DNA from: Hyphomonadaceae bacterium BRH_c29
GTDB lineage: Bacteria > Pseudomonadota > Alphaproteobacteria > Caulobacterales > Hyphomonadaceae
Length of the DNA: 34,800 nucleotides
Direction: 5' to 3'
Assembly: GCA_000961695.1 (NCBI GenBank)
Contig: LADW01000087.1
Span: forward strand, 1-34,800
Under the pieces are notes generated by a model, which had not been told where the DNA came from, did not search any database, and was given only the letters and a program-made list of their open reading frames with translations. The position numbers and the translations under genes are program-made. Every line of letters starts with the position of its first letter. Positions within the stretch are counted from its first letter, which is position 1. This document shows positions 1 through 6,950 of this stretch, piece by piece.

Positions 1-118
1 CGATGCCCGCCCCAGCTCCGCGCCCGGCGCCTGCGCCCCGCCCGGAACCACAGCGTGACACGCGCTCACCGGCACTGCGCAGCAAGGACCGGCCTACGCG
101 GACTCAGGACTGACAGGG

Positions 119-163
119 CAATATAAAAGACCGTATAAACACCGTGTAAGCACCATATAAAGC
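119..163. repeat. Short tandem 11-bp repeats
   Basis: Three consecutive 11-nt units start at 131, 142 and 153, with consensus CCRTRTAARSM (CCGTATAAACA, CCGTGTAAGCA, CCATATAAAGC). A degenerate TATAAAA-containing unit precedes them at about 119-130. They lie just beyond the stop of the minus-strand glycosyltransferase gene. Bases 1-118 are GC-rich and show no gene I can support. The repeat function is unknown; the period is close to one helical turn. Confidence 0.5.
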
Positions 164-167
164 GGGC

Positions 168-929
168 TCAGGTGGTCTCGTCATCGTTGCGTGGGTCATT
201 CCATTCGGCGGCGACGCCCTGGCCGCCCCGGCGGACCAGCCAGAACATGCCGATCAGGTCAAAAACGCCTGCGCCGAGCCGTCCGAGGAAGCCGTATTTC
301 GACTCCCCCGCGAGGCGCCGGCGGTCGTTCACCAATTCCTCGCGCACGTTCCAGCCGGCTCGCTTGATGAGGGCCGGGAGGAAACGGTGCATGGAGGCAA
401 AATAGGGCAGTTCGCGAAAGGCCTCGGTGCGGATCAGCTTCCAGCCGCACCCGGTGTCTGTCGCATCATCCTGCAGAACGAAGCGGCGCACGCCGTTTGC
501 AACGCGGGACTGGACCCATTTGAAGCCGGAATCGTTCCGGCTGTTGCGCTTGCCTGCGATGATGCCGAGCCGGGGCGGGGCGCCGGGGGCGATGATCGCC
601 TTCCAGAGGCGCGCGGTATCACCCGGATCGTTCTGGCCATCTCCATCCAGAAGCTGGACCCAGTCTCCGCGCACGGCCTTGAGGCCGGTATAGAGCGCGG
701 CGGATTTTCCCCGACGCTGGACATGGCTGAAGACGAAGACGGTGTCCGGGTGTTTCGCCTTGGCCTCGGCCAATTCGGCAGCGGTTGCGTCCGATGACTG
801 GTCGTTGACACAGATGACTTCGAAATCGATGCCCGCCAATTGCTCATGCACTTCGTCGATCACCGGGTGCACGTTCCCGGCTTCATTGAAAAATGGGATG
901 ATGACAGAAAGTGCAGGGGTCGCGGGCAT
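168..929 (-). CDS. GT2 family glycosyltransferase (DPM1-like)
   Basis: A 253-residue family 2 glycosyltransferase that would move a sugar from a nucleotide-sugar onto a lipid carrier or glycan at the cytoplasmic face of the membrane. The N-terminus has the GT-A fold opening (SVIIPFFNEAGNV, residues 8-20), the VNDQSSD nucleotide-binding turn at about 41-47 and the metal-binding DGD at 95-97. A CGWKLIRTEAF stretch near 160-170 is typical of dolichyl-phosphate mannose synthase-like enzymes. A hydrophobic stretch near residues 217-233 may touch the membrane; there is no multi-pass C-terminal domain. The start has a poor Shine-Dalgarno. It is divergent from the next gene across 60 bp. The donor and acceptor cannot be read from the sequence. 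Confidence 0.88.
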   Translation of the reverse strand: MPATPALSVIIPFFNEAGNVHPVIDEVHEQLAGIDFEVICVNDQSSDATAAELAEAKAKHPDTVFVFSHVQRRGKSAALYTGLKAVRGDWVQLLDGDGQNDPGDTARLWKAIIAPGAPPRLGIIAGKRNSRNDSGFKWVQSRVANGVRRFVLQDDATDTGCGWKLIRTEAFRELPYFASMHRFLPALIKRAGWNVREELVNDRRRLAGESKYGFLGRLGAGVFDLIGMFWLVRRGGQGVAAEWNDPRNDDETT

Positions 930-989
930 AGGGACTCACGTATAGAAGACGGCGCAAACGGGCAAACTGAATTGGGAGTCGCCAAGGCC

Positions 990-1316
990 ATGGACATCTA
1001 TCACATCTGGTTCGATCTGAAGCCCGGAACGGATGAGCGGGCTTTTGCCAGGGCGCTGCCAGCCTTTCTGGACCGGATGAAGGATGACGGGCGGATCGAG
1101 GCCTGGCGCATGATGCGCTGCAAGCTGGGCCTGCGCCCCGACACGATCCGCGAGTTCCACATCATGATCGAAACGCGCGACCTGGCCCAGCTCGACACCG
1201 CCTTCCGCGCCGCCGCAGCGCGGGAAGGGGAGGTCGACGAGCTGCACTTCACCGCAAACGCGATGGTGACGAACGTGAAGTTCGGGCTGTTCCGGGATTG
1301 GCCGGATTGGACGTGA
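990..1316 (+). CDS. Small conserved protein (DUF6614-like)
   Basis: A 108-residue soluble protein beginning MDIYHIWFDLKPGTDERAF. The opening strand, the middle RMMRCKLGLRP segment and the late HFTANAMVTNVKFGLF strand suggest a ferredoxin-like alpha/beta barrel of the dimeric type. From memory it resembles proteins filed as DUF6614; this was not checked by search. The ATG at 990 is preferred over an in-frame ATG at 840 because the upstream extension lies inside the antisense glycosyltransferase gene and has low-complexity, non-conserved-looking composition. No function is assigned. Confidence 0.75.
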   Translation: MDIYHIWFDLKPGTDERAFARALPAFLDRMKDDGRIEAWRMMRCKLGLRPDTIREFHIMIETRDLAQLDTAFRAAAAREGEVDELHFTANAMVTNVKFGLFRDWPDWT

Positions 1317-1347
1317 CGACACACCGGTAATAAAGTAACATAATTTC

Positions 1348-2121
1348 ATGTTGGACCGGATGACCCAATGGGTACTGACCTTGTTCGCCGTGGCGATGTT
1401 GCCTGCTGCGGCAGCATTGGGCGCGGCCCTTCATGAAGGTCGGCTGCAACAGGAAACGCCCGATTTAACCTGCGAGGTGGTCGAGGCTCTTTTGCGTTCA
1501 ACGCCCATGGAAAATAGCACGCTTGGGAGGCGTGTCAGCCGGTACAGCCAAGACCTGAATCCGGACGCGCCTAGAATCGCTTACCGCAATTATCCCGTCG
1601 TGGTGGTCGAAAGTCTGAAGTACCCTTCTAGAGGAATTGCGCGGCAAGCCGCGCAAGGGGGGTGGACGCCGGCAGCAGGGCACAGCTCGCCCAGCACAAT
1701 GGATGAGCTTGTTTCGAGATGGCCATATCATTCGCGTGGTTACCTATGGCGTGCGGCTGGGGAGGCCCAGTTGGCCGACCTGTCAGGATGCGGATTGCCT
1801 TTGAAGACCGAATTCTACACGTCCGACCCGATAGCGGTTCGAGGCTCTGCCTTGAACTATGTCTCTGTCGAGCTGGACCGTGGAAAATACGCTCTAACTT
1901 GGACATCTGAGACGGAACAGTGCAGCTCATCAGCGACGCATTACTACATCGGTCGAATCGTAAGTGAGCCCGGCGGCAAATCAGCCATCATAGAGTACCG
2001 AAAATGTGGCGACCGAAAACGACTCTACGGAAGCGATAGGTCGTATAGAGAGGCCAGCGTGGACAGGGCAGTAAAGCGAAACGGGGAGTGGGAGTTCTAC
2101 CCAGTAAAGTTCAACGACTGA
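1348..2121 (+). CDS. Hypothetical exported protein, AT-richer than neighbours
   Basis: A 257-residue protein I do not recognise. Residues 7-27 form a hydrophobic signal or anchor segment ending in an alanine run, so export to the periplasm is likely. The mature part has four cysteines (42, 148, 192, 220), compatible with two disulfides, and a C-terminal half rich in short beta-like segments (YVSVELDRGKYALTWTS, then HYYIGRIVS, then SAIIEYRKC). The start is uncertain: ATGs at 1348 and 1360 both precede the signal and neither has a good Shine-Dalgarno. The DNA is visibly less GC-biased than flanking genes, suggesting recent acquisition. It converges on the lipoprotein gene downstream with a 31-bp gap. 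Confidence 0.65.
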   Translation: MLDRMTQWVLTLFAVAMLPAAAALGAALHEGRLQQETPDLTCEVVEALLRSTPMENSTLGRRVSRYSQDLNPDAPRIAYRNYPVVVVESLKYPSRGIARQAAQGGWTPAAGHSSPSTMDELVSRWPYHSRGYLWRAAGEAQLADLSGCGLPLKTEFYTSDPIAVRGSALNYVSVELDRGKYALTWTSETEQCSSSATHYYIGRIVSEPGGKSAIIEYRKCGDRKRLYGSDRSYREASVDRAVKRNGEWEFYPVKFND

Positions 2122-2152
2122 AACACCAGTGACGCGGGGCTCTCGCATTCCA

Positions 2153-2587
2153 TCAAACAGGCGCGTAATTGTTCCGGGCAGAAGCGGACAGGGTGGCCGG
2201 AACGTCCGTACCCGTATGCAATTGTTCGCGGCGGACTTGCGACAGTTCGAACGGGGCGTCTTCGCCATAGGTCTCGTTCCAGATCCGGTCGATCTCGGGC
2301 TTGGAGAGCTGCGCGGTGCGGGTCACCTTGATGACGTCCGAGGCGTCGGCGCGGCTGCGGGGCAGGTAGATCGTGTCATTCCCGAAATCGACCGCGAAGG
2401 CGATGATGCCGGGCACGAGGAACATCAGCAGGCCGATGCCGTCGAGGATCAGGATGCTGGGGTCCAGCCGTCCGCCGCTGCCCTGGCCCTTGCGTTCCGG
2501 GTAGAGAAGCGTGCCGCAGCCGGTGAGGCTGGTGGCGAGCAGGGCGGCTGAGCCACCGGCCAGGAGGTTGCGTCGGATCTTGTCCAT
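2153..2587 (-). CDS. Putative lipoprotein
   Basis: A 144-residue protein with a type II signal peptide: KIRR, a hydrophobic stretch and a lipobox LTGC with the lipidated cysteine at residue 24. A second hydrophobic segment (SILILDGIGLLMFLVPGIIAFAVDF, roughly residues 44-68) should span or lie on the membrane. A polar tail of about 75 residues follows. The ATG at 2587 is chosen because it places the signal peptide at the N-terminus; the longer in-frame reading to 2893 runs through the antisense of the next gene. I do not recognise the family. It sits last in a minus-strand run of small envelope genes. Confidence 0.75.
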   Translation of the reverse strand: MDKIRRNLLAGGSAALLATSLTGCGTLLYPERKGQGSGGRLDPSILILDGIGLLMFLVPGIIAFAVDFGNDTIYLPRSRADASDVIKVTRTAQLSKPEIDRIWNETYGEDAPFELSQVRREQLHTGTDVPATLSASARNNYAPV

Positions 2588-2675
2588 GGAAGTACCCCGT
2601 CTGTCAGGCGGCTTTGCGCCAGTTGAAGCTTCGCCATCAACGCACGAAGTCCGGAAAGGTTCAGTCTTTTCGTAT

Positions 2676-3173
2676 TTAGCCAGATTGCATGCCCGCAATT
2701 GCTTCAATCGCTTCCCATTCGGCGGCGATCTCATCGACATAGGCGACGAAGCTTTTGGCGTAGAAGGGCTTTGACTCCTTCCACCATTCCCGCACGCCAG
2801 CGGAATCGAGGCTGTCGCGCAGGCGCGCTTCGGTGCCACCCCAAAGCTCTTCCTCGAACACGCCAAAGCGGCGATGCGTGTGCAGAACTTCATAATGGCG
2901 GAAGCTGGCCGAGAGAAAGTTCGACACGCGCAGGCGCTCGGCCCGGCTCCAGCATTCCGGGGCGCCGTCCTTGGTGATCAGTTCGGCAAGATCCGGGCTT
3001 TCAATGATGCGGCCGAGATTGGACGACAGAAGCTGGGCCGAAGTCTGCGCGGCGGCCATGCGCGTCAGTTCGGCATTCTGCTTCAGCTGCATGCCGATAA
3101 AGACCAGCGTCAGCACCACGGCGGCGGACGCAAGAATATTAGCAATGGTGGCGATTGTTTCGAGCAAGCTCAT
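2676..3173 (-). CDS. Membrane-anchored hypothetical protein
   Basis: A 165-residue protein with one N-terminal membrane segment (about residues 8-28) followed by a helical, charged cytoplasmic or periplasmic domain rich in Trp and aromatic residues (ECW, EELW, REWW, EWEA). The start at 3173 is well supported by a GGGGAGGAAA Shine-Dalgarno at the right distance. Proteins of this plan, an anchor then FIGMQLKQNAELTRM-like helices, are common as uncharacterised proteins in marine Proteobacteria (recollection). No function is assigned. The same strand carries two more small envelope genes on either side. Confidence 0.75.
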   Translation of the reverse strand: MSLLETIATIANILASAAVVLTLVFIGMQLKQNAELTRMAAAQTSAQLLSSNLGRIIESPDLAELITKDGAPECWSRAERLRVSNFLSASFRHYEVLHTHRRFGVFEEELWGGTEARLRDSLDSAGVREWWKESKPFYAKSFVAYVDEIAAEWEAIEAIAGMQSG

Positions 3174-3244
3174 GCGTTTCCTCCCCAGGAATCAGGGGAA
3201 TGAAGCGCGAGCCGGCGCAAAAGGTCAATTCACGCTTATCCAGA

Positions 3245-3670
3245 TCAGGAGGCGCTGCGCTCCAGTCGGTCGAAGGAAGAGATGGCCCCATAGCGCAGGC
3301 AGGCACGAATGGCGTTCAGCATCATGAGGCCGGTCCCGAAATAAGCTGCCATCCAGGCAAGGCCGAAGAGACCGCCCCGAGTGTGGGTCATCGTGGCGAT
3401 CACAAACAGGGCCATCAGCAGGATGGCGCTGACAAAGCCTCGCCCGCTCCCGACCCGGTGGGCAAGGAACAGAATCACAGCGATTTCAAAGACTGCGGCA
3501 AGGGCGCCGCCGAAGAGGTGCGCCTGCCGCACTGGTGAGACGATGAATAAAGTGCCGAGCAGGCGGTCCAGCAGGATGAGGGCGATGAAAATCAGGCCGG
3601 CAATTGCTCCGCCCTTCGCCAGACGCATCACATCCTCCATGGACGTGATTTCCGGGAATAACTTTTCCAT
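3245..3670 (-). CDS. Small multi-pass membrane protein
   Basis: A 141-residue protein with about four predicted membrane helices (roughly 20-38, 50-70, 80-96 and 100-120) separated by short loops carrying DRLLG, HRVGSGRG and THTRGG. The family is not recognised. The start at 3670 has a weak GGGGAAA Shine-Dalgarno. It is 71 bp upstream of the anchored protein gene and 73 bp downstream of the GDT1-type exporter on the same strand, so cotranscription is possible but not shown. Confidence 0.7.
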   Translation of the reverse strand: MEKLFPEITSMEDVMRLAKGGAIAGLIFIALILLDRLLGTLFIVSPVRQAHLFGGALAAVFEIAVILFLAHRVGSGRGFVSAILLMALFVIATMTHTRGGLFGLAWMAAYFGTGLMMLNAIRACLRYGAISSFDRLERSAS

Positions 3671-3743
3671 CCCTATTTCCCCACAACAGAACTATACGCT
3701 TCTACTTTCGATTTCAGGCCGGACTCTGTCAACGTCTGTTTCG

Positions 3744-4313
3744 TCACACCCAGCCGGCCGTCTGCAGGGCGAGCAAGACGCCGATGACGACGAACAGGAG
3801 CGCCGCGATCATGCGGACAATGTTCAGCGGCACGCGTTCGATCAGTTCATGCCCGAGGAACACGGCCGGCACATTGGCGAGCATCATGCCCAGCGTCGTG
3901 CCCATGGTGACCATGACCAGATTGTCGAACCGGGCGCCAAGCGCGATGGTGGCCAGCTGCGTCTTGTCGCCCATCTCCACCAGGAAGAAGGCGATCAGCG
4001 TCGCGATGAAGGCGCCGAAACGCGTGGGCTTGTCGTCGAGATCGTCCAGCTGGTCAGGGATCAGGGTCCAGAAGCCCATGATCACGAAAGAGGCGGCGAT
4101 GATGTAGCGGAACCATTCGCCGTCCAGCAAATTGGCAACGCTCGCGCCCACAAGCGCGGCGAGGAAATGGTTTGCTATCGTCGCAACCAGGATGCCGAGG
4201 ATGATCGGCAGTGGCGTGCGGAAGCGGGTGGCCAGCAGGATGGCCAGAAGCTGCGTCTTGTCGCCGATTTCGGCAAACGCGACGACGGCGGTGGATGTGA
4301 AAAGGGCTTCCAT
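3744..4313 (-). CDS. GDT1/UPF0016 (TMEM165) family Mn2+/Ca2+ exporter
   Basis: A 189-residue membrane protein made of two repeats, each with the family signature E-x-G-D-K-T: FAEIGDKTQLLAILLATRF (Glu15, Asp18) and LVEMGDKTQLATIALGARF (Glu113, Asp116). About six membrane helices are expected. The family exports Mn2+ or Ca2+ in exchange for protons; acidic residues of the two signatures form the cation site (established for the family). The ATG at 4313 is chosen because residue 1 then sits directly before the first signature and a GGAGA Shine-Dalgarno lies 8-9 nt upstream. An upstream ATG at 4394 falls inside a riboswitch stem and is rejected. The Mn2+ riboswitch upstream strongly argues for manganese export. 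Confidence 0.93.
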   Translation of the reverse strand: MEALFTSTAVVAFAEIGDKTQLLAILLATRFRTPLPIILGILVATIANHFLAALVGASVANLLDGEWFRYIIAASFVIMGFWTLIPDQLDDLDDKPTRFGAFIATLIAFFLVEMGDKTQLATIALGARFDNLVMVTMGTTLGMMLANVPAVFLGHELIERVPLNIVRMIAALLFVVIGVLLALQTAGWV

Positions 4314-4322
4314 TGAAACGGG

Positions 4323-4375
4323 TCTCCATGCCGGGCCTTGTTCGAGTCCAACGACATCGCTCCCCACGCCCGGCA
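4323..4375 (-). promoter_or_regulatory. Candidate riboswitch expression platform
   Basis: Between the riboswitch and the exporter start, an 8-bp perfect inverted repeat pairs 4368-4375 (TGCCGGGC in the transcript) with 4329-4336 (GCCCGGCA). The second arm ends one base before the GGAGA Shine-Dalgarno at 4323-4327. A competing CCTTG/CAAGG pairing overlaps the same arms. This looks like a switch that masks or frees the ribosome site. No U-tract follows, so translational control is favoured over termination. Confidence 0.5.
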
Positions 4376-4389
4376 AGGCAGGAGGCAAT

Positions 4390-4501
4390 GTCATTGGTCT
4401 CGCCCGAACGGTGGTGACCGCTCCTTCCGCACCACGGCCTCTCAGCCGAGTATGTTGACACGGAAGCCCGCCTTTCGGCGGCTGGCTACTCCCCAGATGA
4501 C
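4390..4501 (-). ncRNA. yybP-ykoY (manganese) riboswitch
   Basis: On the minus strand the leader carries the family hallmarks in order: a P1 strand (4493-4501), the conserved GGGGAGTAGCC (4484-4494), the second loop GTCAACATACTCGGC near 4445-4459, and the closing GCGAGACC (4396-4403) running into the P1 partner CCAATGAC (4390-4397). P1 pairs over 8 bp with a single bulged C. The two conserved loops normally dock to bind Mn2+. A weak promoter fits upstream (TTGCGC at 4531-4536 and TAATCG at 4508-4513, 17-bp spacer, minus strand). The downstream gene is a cation exporter, the expected partner. Confidence 0.92.
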
Positions 4502-4543
4502 GGGGCCCGATTAGACGGGATCGGCGCCGGGCGCAAGTCAGTA

Positions 4544-4594
4544 TTGACTCTCTAGGACAAGTGACCTAATTTGAAATCTGGGACGTTTGTCCTA
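4544..4594 (+). promoter_or_regulatory. Promoter and paired operator of the TetR gene
   Basis: TTGACT (4544-4549) and TAATTT (4567-4572), 17 bp apart, make a good sigma-70-like promoter. Two 16-bp imperfect palindromes overlap it: 4553-4568 (TAGGACAAGTGACCTA) in the spacer and 4579-4594 (TGGGACGTTTGTCCTA) near the start point, centred 26 bp apart. Their outer halves TAGGACAA and TTGTCCTA are exact inverted copies. This layout fits autorepression by the adjacent TetR protein; binding is inferred. Confidence 0.6.
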
Positions 4595-4613
4595 CAGATT
4601 CGGAGGGCCTGCC

Positions 4614-5201
4614 ATGGCAGCAGGGGAGACAAGAGCGCAGATCGTCGAAGTCGCAGACCGGCTGTTCTACGAGCGCGGCTATGAGCACACATCGTTCGCC
4701 GACATCGCGGCCGAAGTGCAGATTTCGCGCGGCAATTTCTACTATCACTTCCGCACCAAGGACGAGATTCTGGACGCGGTCATCCGCCGGCGGCTGGAGA
4801 ACACGCAGGCCATGCTGGACGGCTGGGAGGACGAAAGGGCGGGGCCGGGCGATCGGATCACGAGCTTCATCCAGATCCTGATCGTAAACCAGGCGAAGAT
4901 CATGGCGTTCGGTTGTCCGGTCGGTACGCTGACCAGCGAACTTGCCAAGTTGGGCCTTCCATCACAGGCCGGGGCGACGGGCATCTTCTCATTGTTCCGG
5001 CACTGGCTGGCCCGGCAGTTCGCGCTGCTTGGTCATGGGGCTGAGGCGGCCGACCGGCTCGCCATGCACCTGCTGGCGCGCAGCCAGGGCGTCGCGACGC
5101 TGGCCAGCGCCTTCCACGATAAGGCGTTTGTCGAGGCGGAAGTGCAGGACATGTGCGCCTGGCTCGACGCGCAGGCCCCCGATCCCATTCGTCTCCAATA
5201 G
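4614..5201 (+). CDS. TetR/AcrR family transcriptional regulator
   Basis: A 195-residue one-component regulator. The N-terminal TetR DNA-binding domain is clear: IVEVADRLFYERGYEHTSFA, helix-turn-helix around residues 26-46 (IAAEVQISRGNFYYHF) and the following KDEILDAV helix. The C-terminal ligand domain is helical and contains FGCPVGTLTSELAK, a stretch common in TetR_C relatives of the AcuR type. A GGAGG Shine-Dalgarno 7 nt before the ATG at 4614 decides the start. It is divergent from the Mn2+-riboswitch exporter and 14 bp upstream of the YciI-like gene, with which it should be cotranscribed. The ligand is unknown. Confidence 0.92.
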   Translation: MAAGETRAQIVEVADRLFYERGYEHTSFADIAAEVQISRGNFYYHFRTKDEILDAVIRRRLENTQAMLDGWEDERAGPGDRITSFIQILIVNQAKIMAFGCPVGTLTSELAKLGLPSQAGATGIFSLFRHWLARQFALLGHGAEAADRLAMHLLARSQGVATLASAFHDKAFVEAEVQDMCAWLDAQAPDPIRLQ

Positions 5202-5215
5202 GAAGGACCTCAGAC

Positions 5216-5503
5216 ATGTATGTTGTCTTGCTGAAATTTGCGGAAAACAAAGCCAGAGCTGGCGAGCTGATGGATGGTCACAAAGCGTGGATCCGCGACG
5301 GCTTCGAGGACGGCATCTTCCTTGCCGTCGGATCCCTGCAGCCGAATGCCGGCGGCGGAATTCTGGCCCACAACACCACGCGAGAAGCGCTTGAGGCGCG
5401 TATCAAGGCCGATCCGTTCGTGGCCGAACGTGTCGTTGTGGCGGACGTGCTGGAAATTACGCCCGCCATGACTGACCCACGGCTCGATTTCCTGAAGGCC
5501 TGA
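5216..5503 (+). CDS. YciI-like protein
   Basis: A 95-residue protein with the YciI ferredoxin-like fold pattern: strand MYVVLLKFAENKARAGELM, H-KAWIRDGFEDGIFLAVGSL with the glycine-rich GSLQPNAGGGIL hairpin, then DPFVAERVVVADVLEI. Family members are small dimeric proteins, some acting on or binding chlorinated or muconolactone-like compounds; most have no known role. The ATG at 5216 has a GGAAGG site 9-10 nt upstream. It lies directly behind the TetR gene, so it is the likely regulated effector of that pair. Confidence 0.82.
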   Translation: MYVVLLKFAENKARAGELMDGHKAWIRDGFEDGIFLAVGSLQPNAGGGILAHNTTREALEARIKADPFVAERVVVADVLEITPAMTDPRLDFLKA

Positions 5504-5592
5504 GCGGGCATGGGCAGGCTGGCTTTCGACCGGCCCTGAGCACAGCGGCGGGAAGGTGACGCGGGGGTTCGCCTGCGCTAAAGCCTCGCTCC

Positions 5593-6318
5593 ATGTTCAA
5601 GGCAAGCTTCATTACCCTGTTTCCCGAGGCCTTTCCCGGTCCGCTCGGCGTGTCCATTCTGGAGCGCGCGCGCAAGGAAGGCATCTGGGATCTGGAAACG
5701 GTGGACCTTCGCCCCTTCGGAATCGGGCGGCATCATAATGTCGACGCGACACCGGCGGGCGGCGGGGCCGGCATGGTGATCCGTCCGGATGTGGCGGCTG
5801 CGGCTATCGACAGCCTGCCGCGCGACGGACGTCCTCTTATATATCTGTCTCCGCGGGGCGTGCCGTTTAACCAACAGCTTGCCCGCACCTATGCGGAAAC
5901 GCCTGGCCTGATCCTGTTCTGCGGCCGGTTTGAAGGGCTGGACGAACGGGTGATCGAAGCCCGCGAGATGATTGAGGTCTCGATGGGCGACTTCGTGCTG
6001 GCGGGCGGCGAGGTGGCGGCCATGGCGCTGACCGAGGCCGTGGTGCGCCTGCTGCCGGGTGTGGCCGGGAATGAAGACTCCCTCAGCGAGGAATCCTTCG
6101 AGACAGGCCTGCTGGAACACCCACAATATACTCTGCCGCGAGAGTGGGAGGGGCGGAGGACTCCGGACGTGCTTTTGTCCGGCGATCATAAACGCATTGC
6201 AGAATGGCGATTGAACAGCGCAAAGGCGTTGACAATTGACCGCCGCCCCGATTTATACGCCGCTTACTCCGAAACCCCCAATACCCAAGCGCCGGAGACA
6301 GGCGATGAACATTATTGA
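5593..6318 (+). CDS. trmD: tRNA (guanine-37-N1)-methyltransferase
   Basis: A 241-residue SPOUT-class enzyme that methylates N1 of G37 next to the anticodon using S-adenosylmethionine, preventing +1 frameshifting. All trefoil-knot hallmarks are present: [13 protein letters not shown] (about 86-98), [27 protein letters not shown] and the long [15 protein letters not shown] loop, followed by [12 protein letters not shown] and [13 protein letters not shown]. The length matches the family. The start lacks a strong Shine-Dalgarno. The 3' end overlaps rplS by 14 nt. The usual partners rpsP and rimM are not directly upstream; a TetR/YciI pair is there instead. Confidence 0.98.
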   Translation: MFKASFITLFPEAFPGPLGVSILERARKEGIWDLETVDLRPFGIGRHHNVDATPAGGGAGMVIRPDVAAAAIDSLPRDGRPLIYLSPRGVPFNQQLARTYAETPGLILFCGRFEGLDERVIEAREMIEVSMGDFVLAGGEVAAMALTEAVVRLLPGVAGNEDSLSEESFETGLLEHPQYTLPREWEGRRTPDVLLSGDHKRIAEWRLNSAKALTIDRRPDLYAAYSETPNTQAPETGDEHY

Positions 6319-6877
6319 ACAGCTCGACGCAGAAGAAGTTTCCCGCGTCCTGGACGGCAAAGACATCCCGGCATTTTCGCCTGGTGATACGCTGGCCGTG
6401 AACGTCAAGATCAAAGAAGGCGACCGTGAGCGCGTCCAGCGCTTTGAAGGCGTTTGCATTGCCCGCGCAGGCGGTGGCATCAACGAGAGCTTCACGGTCC
6501 GCAAGATCTCTTTCGGTGAAGGCGTCGAGCGCGTGTTCCCGCTGGTCTCGCCGATGATCGAGTCGATCGAAGTGAAACGCAAAGGCCGCGTCCGCCGCGC
6601 CAAGCTTTACTATCTGCGCGATCTGCGCGGCAAAGGCGCCCGTATCGCCGAGCGTACGAGCGGCCACGGCATCGAGCAGGTCGAGATCGCTGTCTCGAAA
6701 ACCGAGCGCCGCCGCCAGAAGGATGCTGAAAAAGCTGCCCGCAAGACCGCTGCTGCCGCTGAGCGCGAAGCCGCTGCCAAGGCAAAAGCTGAAGCAGACG
6801 CCGCCGCAGCAGCAGAAGCTGCCGCCGCAGAGGCCGCCGCTGCTGCTGCCGCTGCAGAAGGTGGCGCTGAGGAATAG
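6305..6877 (+). CDS. rplS: 50S ribosomal protein L19, with long Ala-rich tail
   Basis: A 190-residue protein. Residues 1 to about 118 are canonical L19 ([41 protein letters not shown], the [13 protein letters not shown] block, then [21 protein letters not shown]), which sits at the subunit interface near helix 14 of 16S rRNA. Bacterial L19 is usually about 115-130 residues. Here a tail of about 70 residues follows, first Lys/Arg/Ala-rich then nearly pure Ala with scattered Glu, likely an extended helix. The ATG at 6305 with GGAG at 6294 is inside trmD (14-nt overlap), indicating coupled translation. A strong terminator follows. Confidence 0.97.
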   Translation: MNIIEQLDAEEVSRVLDGKDIPAFSPGDTLAVNVKIKEGDRERVQRFEGVCIARAGGGINESFTVRKISFGEGVERVFPLVSPMIESIEVKRKGRVRRAKLYYLRDLRGKGARIAERTSGHGIEQVEIAVSKTERRRQKDAEKAARKTAAAAEREAAAKAKAEADAAAAAEAAAAEAAAAAAAAEGGAEE

Positions 6878-6906
6878 ACCCCTCTGCCACTGGCAAGAAA
6901 TTCAGG

Positions 6907-6935
6907 AACCCCTGTTCGCAAGAGCAGGGGTTTTT
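6907..6935 (+). terminator. Intrinsic terminator after rplS
   Basis: The stem AACCCCTG...CAGGGGTT extends inward by TTC/GAG to 11 pairs (one G-U) closed by a GCAA tetraloop. A TTTTT run follows. This is a textbook rho-independent terminator ending the trmD-rplS unit. Confidence 0.93.
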
Positions 6936-6950
6936 GTGTATCTGGGGAGC

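Noticed and set aside
840..989. N-terminal extension of the small conserved protein to ATG 840
   Set aside because: The extra 50 residues are encoded inside the antisense glycosyltransferase gene; MDIYHIWFDL at 990 is a natural start.
2588..2893. N-terminal extension of the lipoprotein gene to 2893
   Set aside because: It would bury the type II signal peptide inside the protein; the lipobox requires the start at 2587.
3381..4316. A 311-codon plus-strand open frame across 3.4-4.3 kb
   Set aside because: It is antisense to the GDT1-type exporter, which has both E-x-G-D-K-T motifs and a riboswitch.
6723..6950. N-terminal extension of the phosphatase through the rplS tail and terminator
   Set aside because: The product is a Leu/Pro/Gln-rich out-of-frame reading of the alanine tail; the phosphatase fold starts at 6951 or at most 6936.
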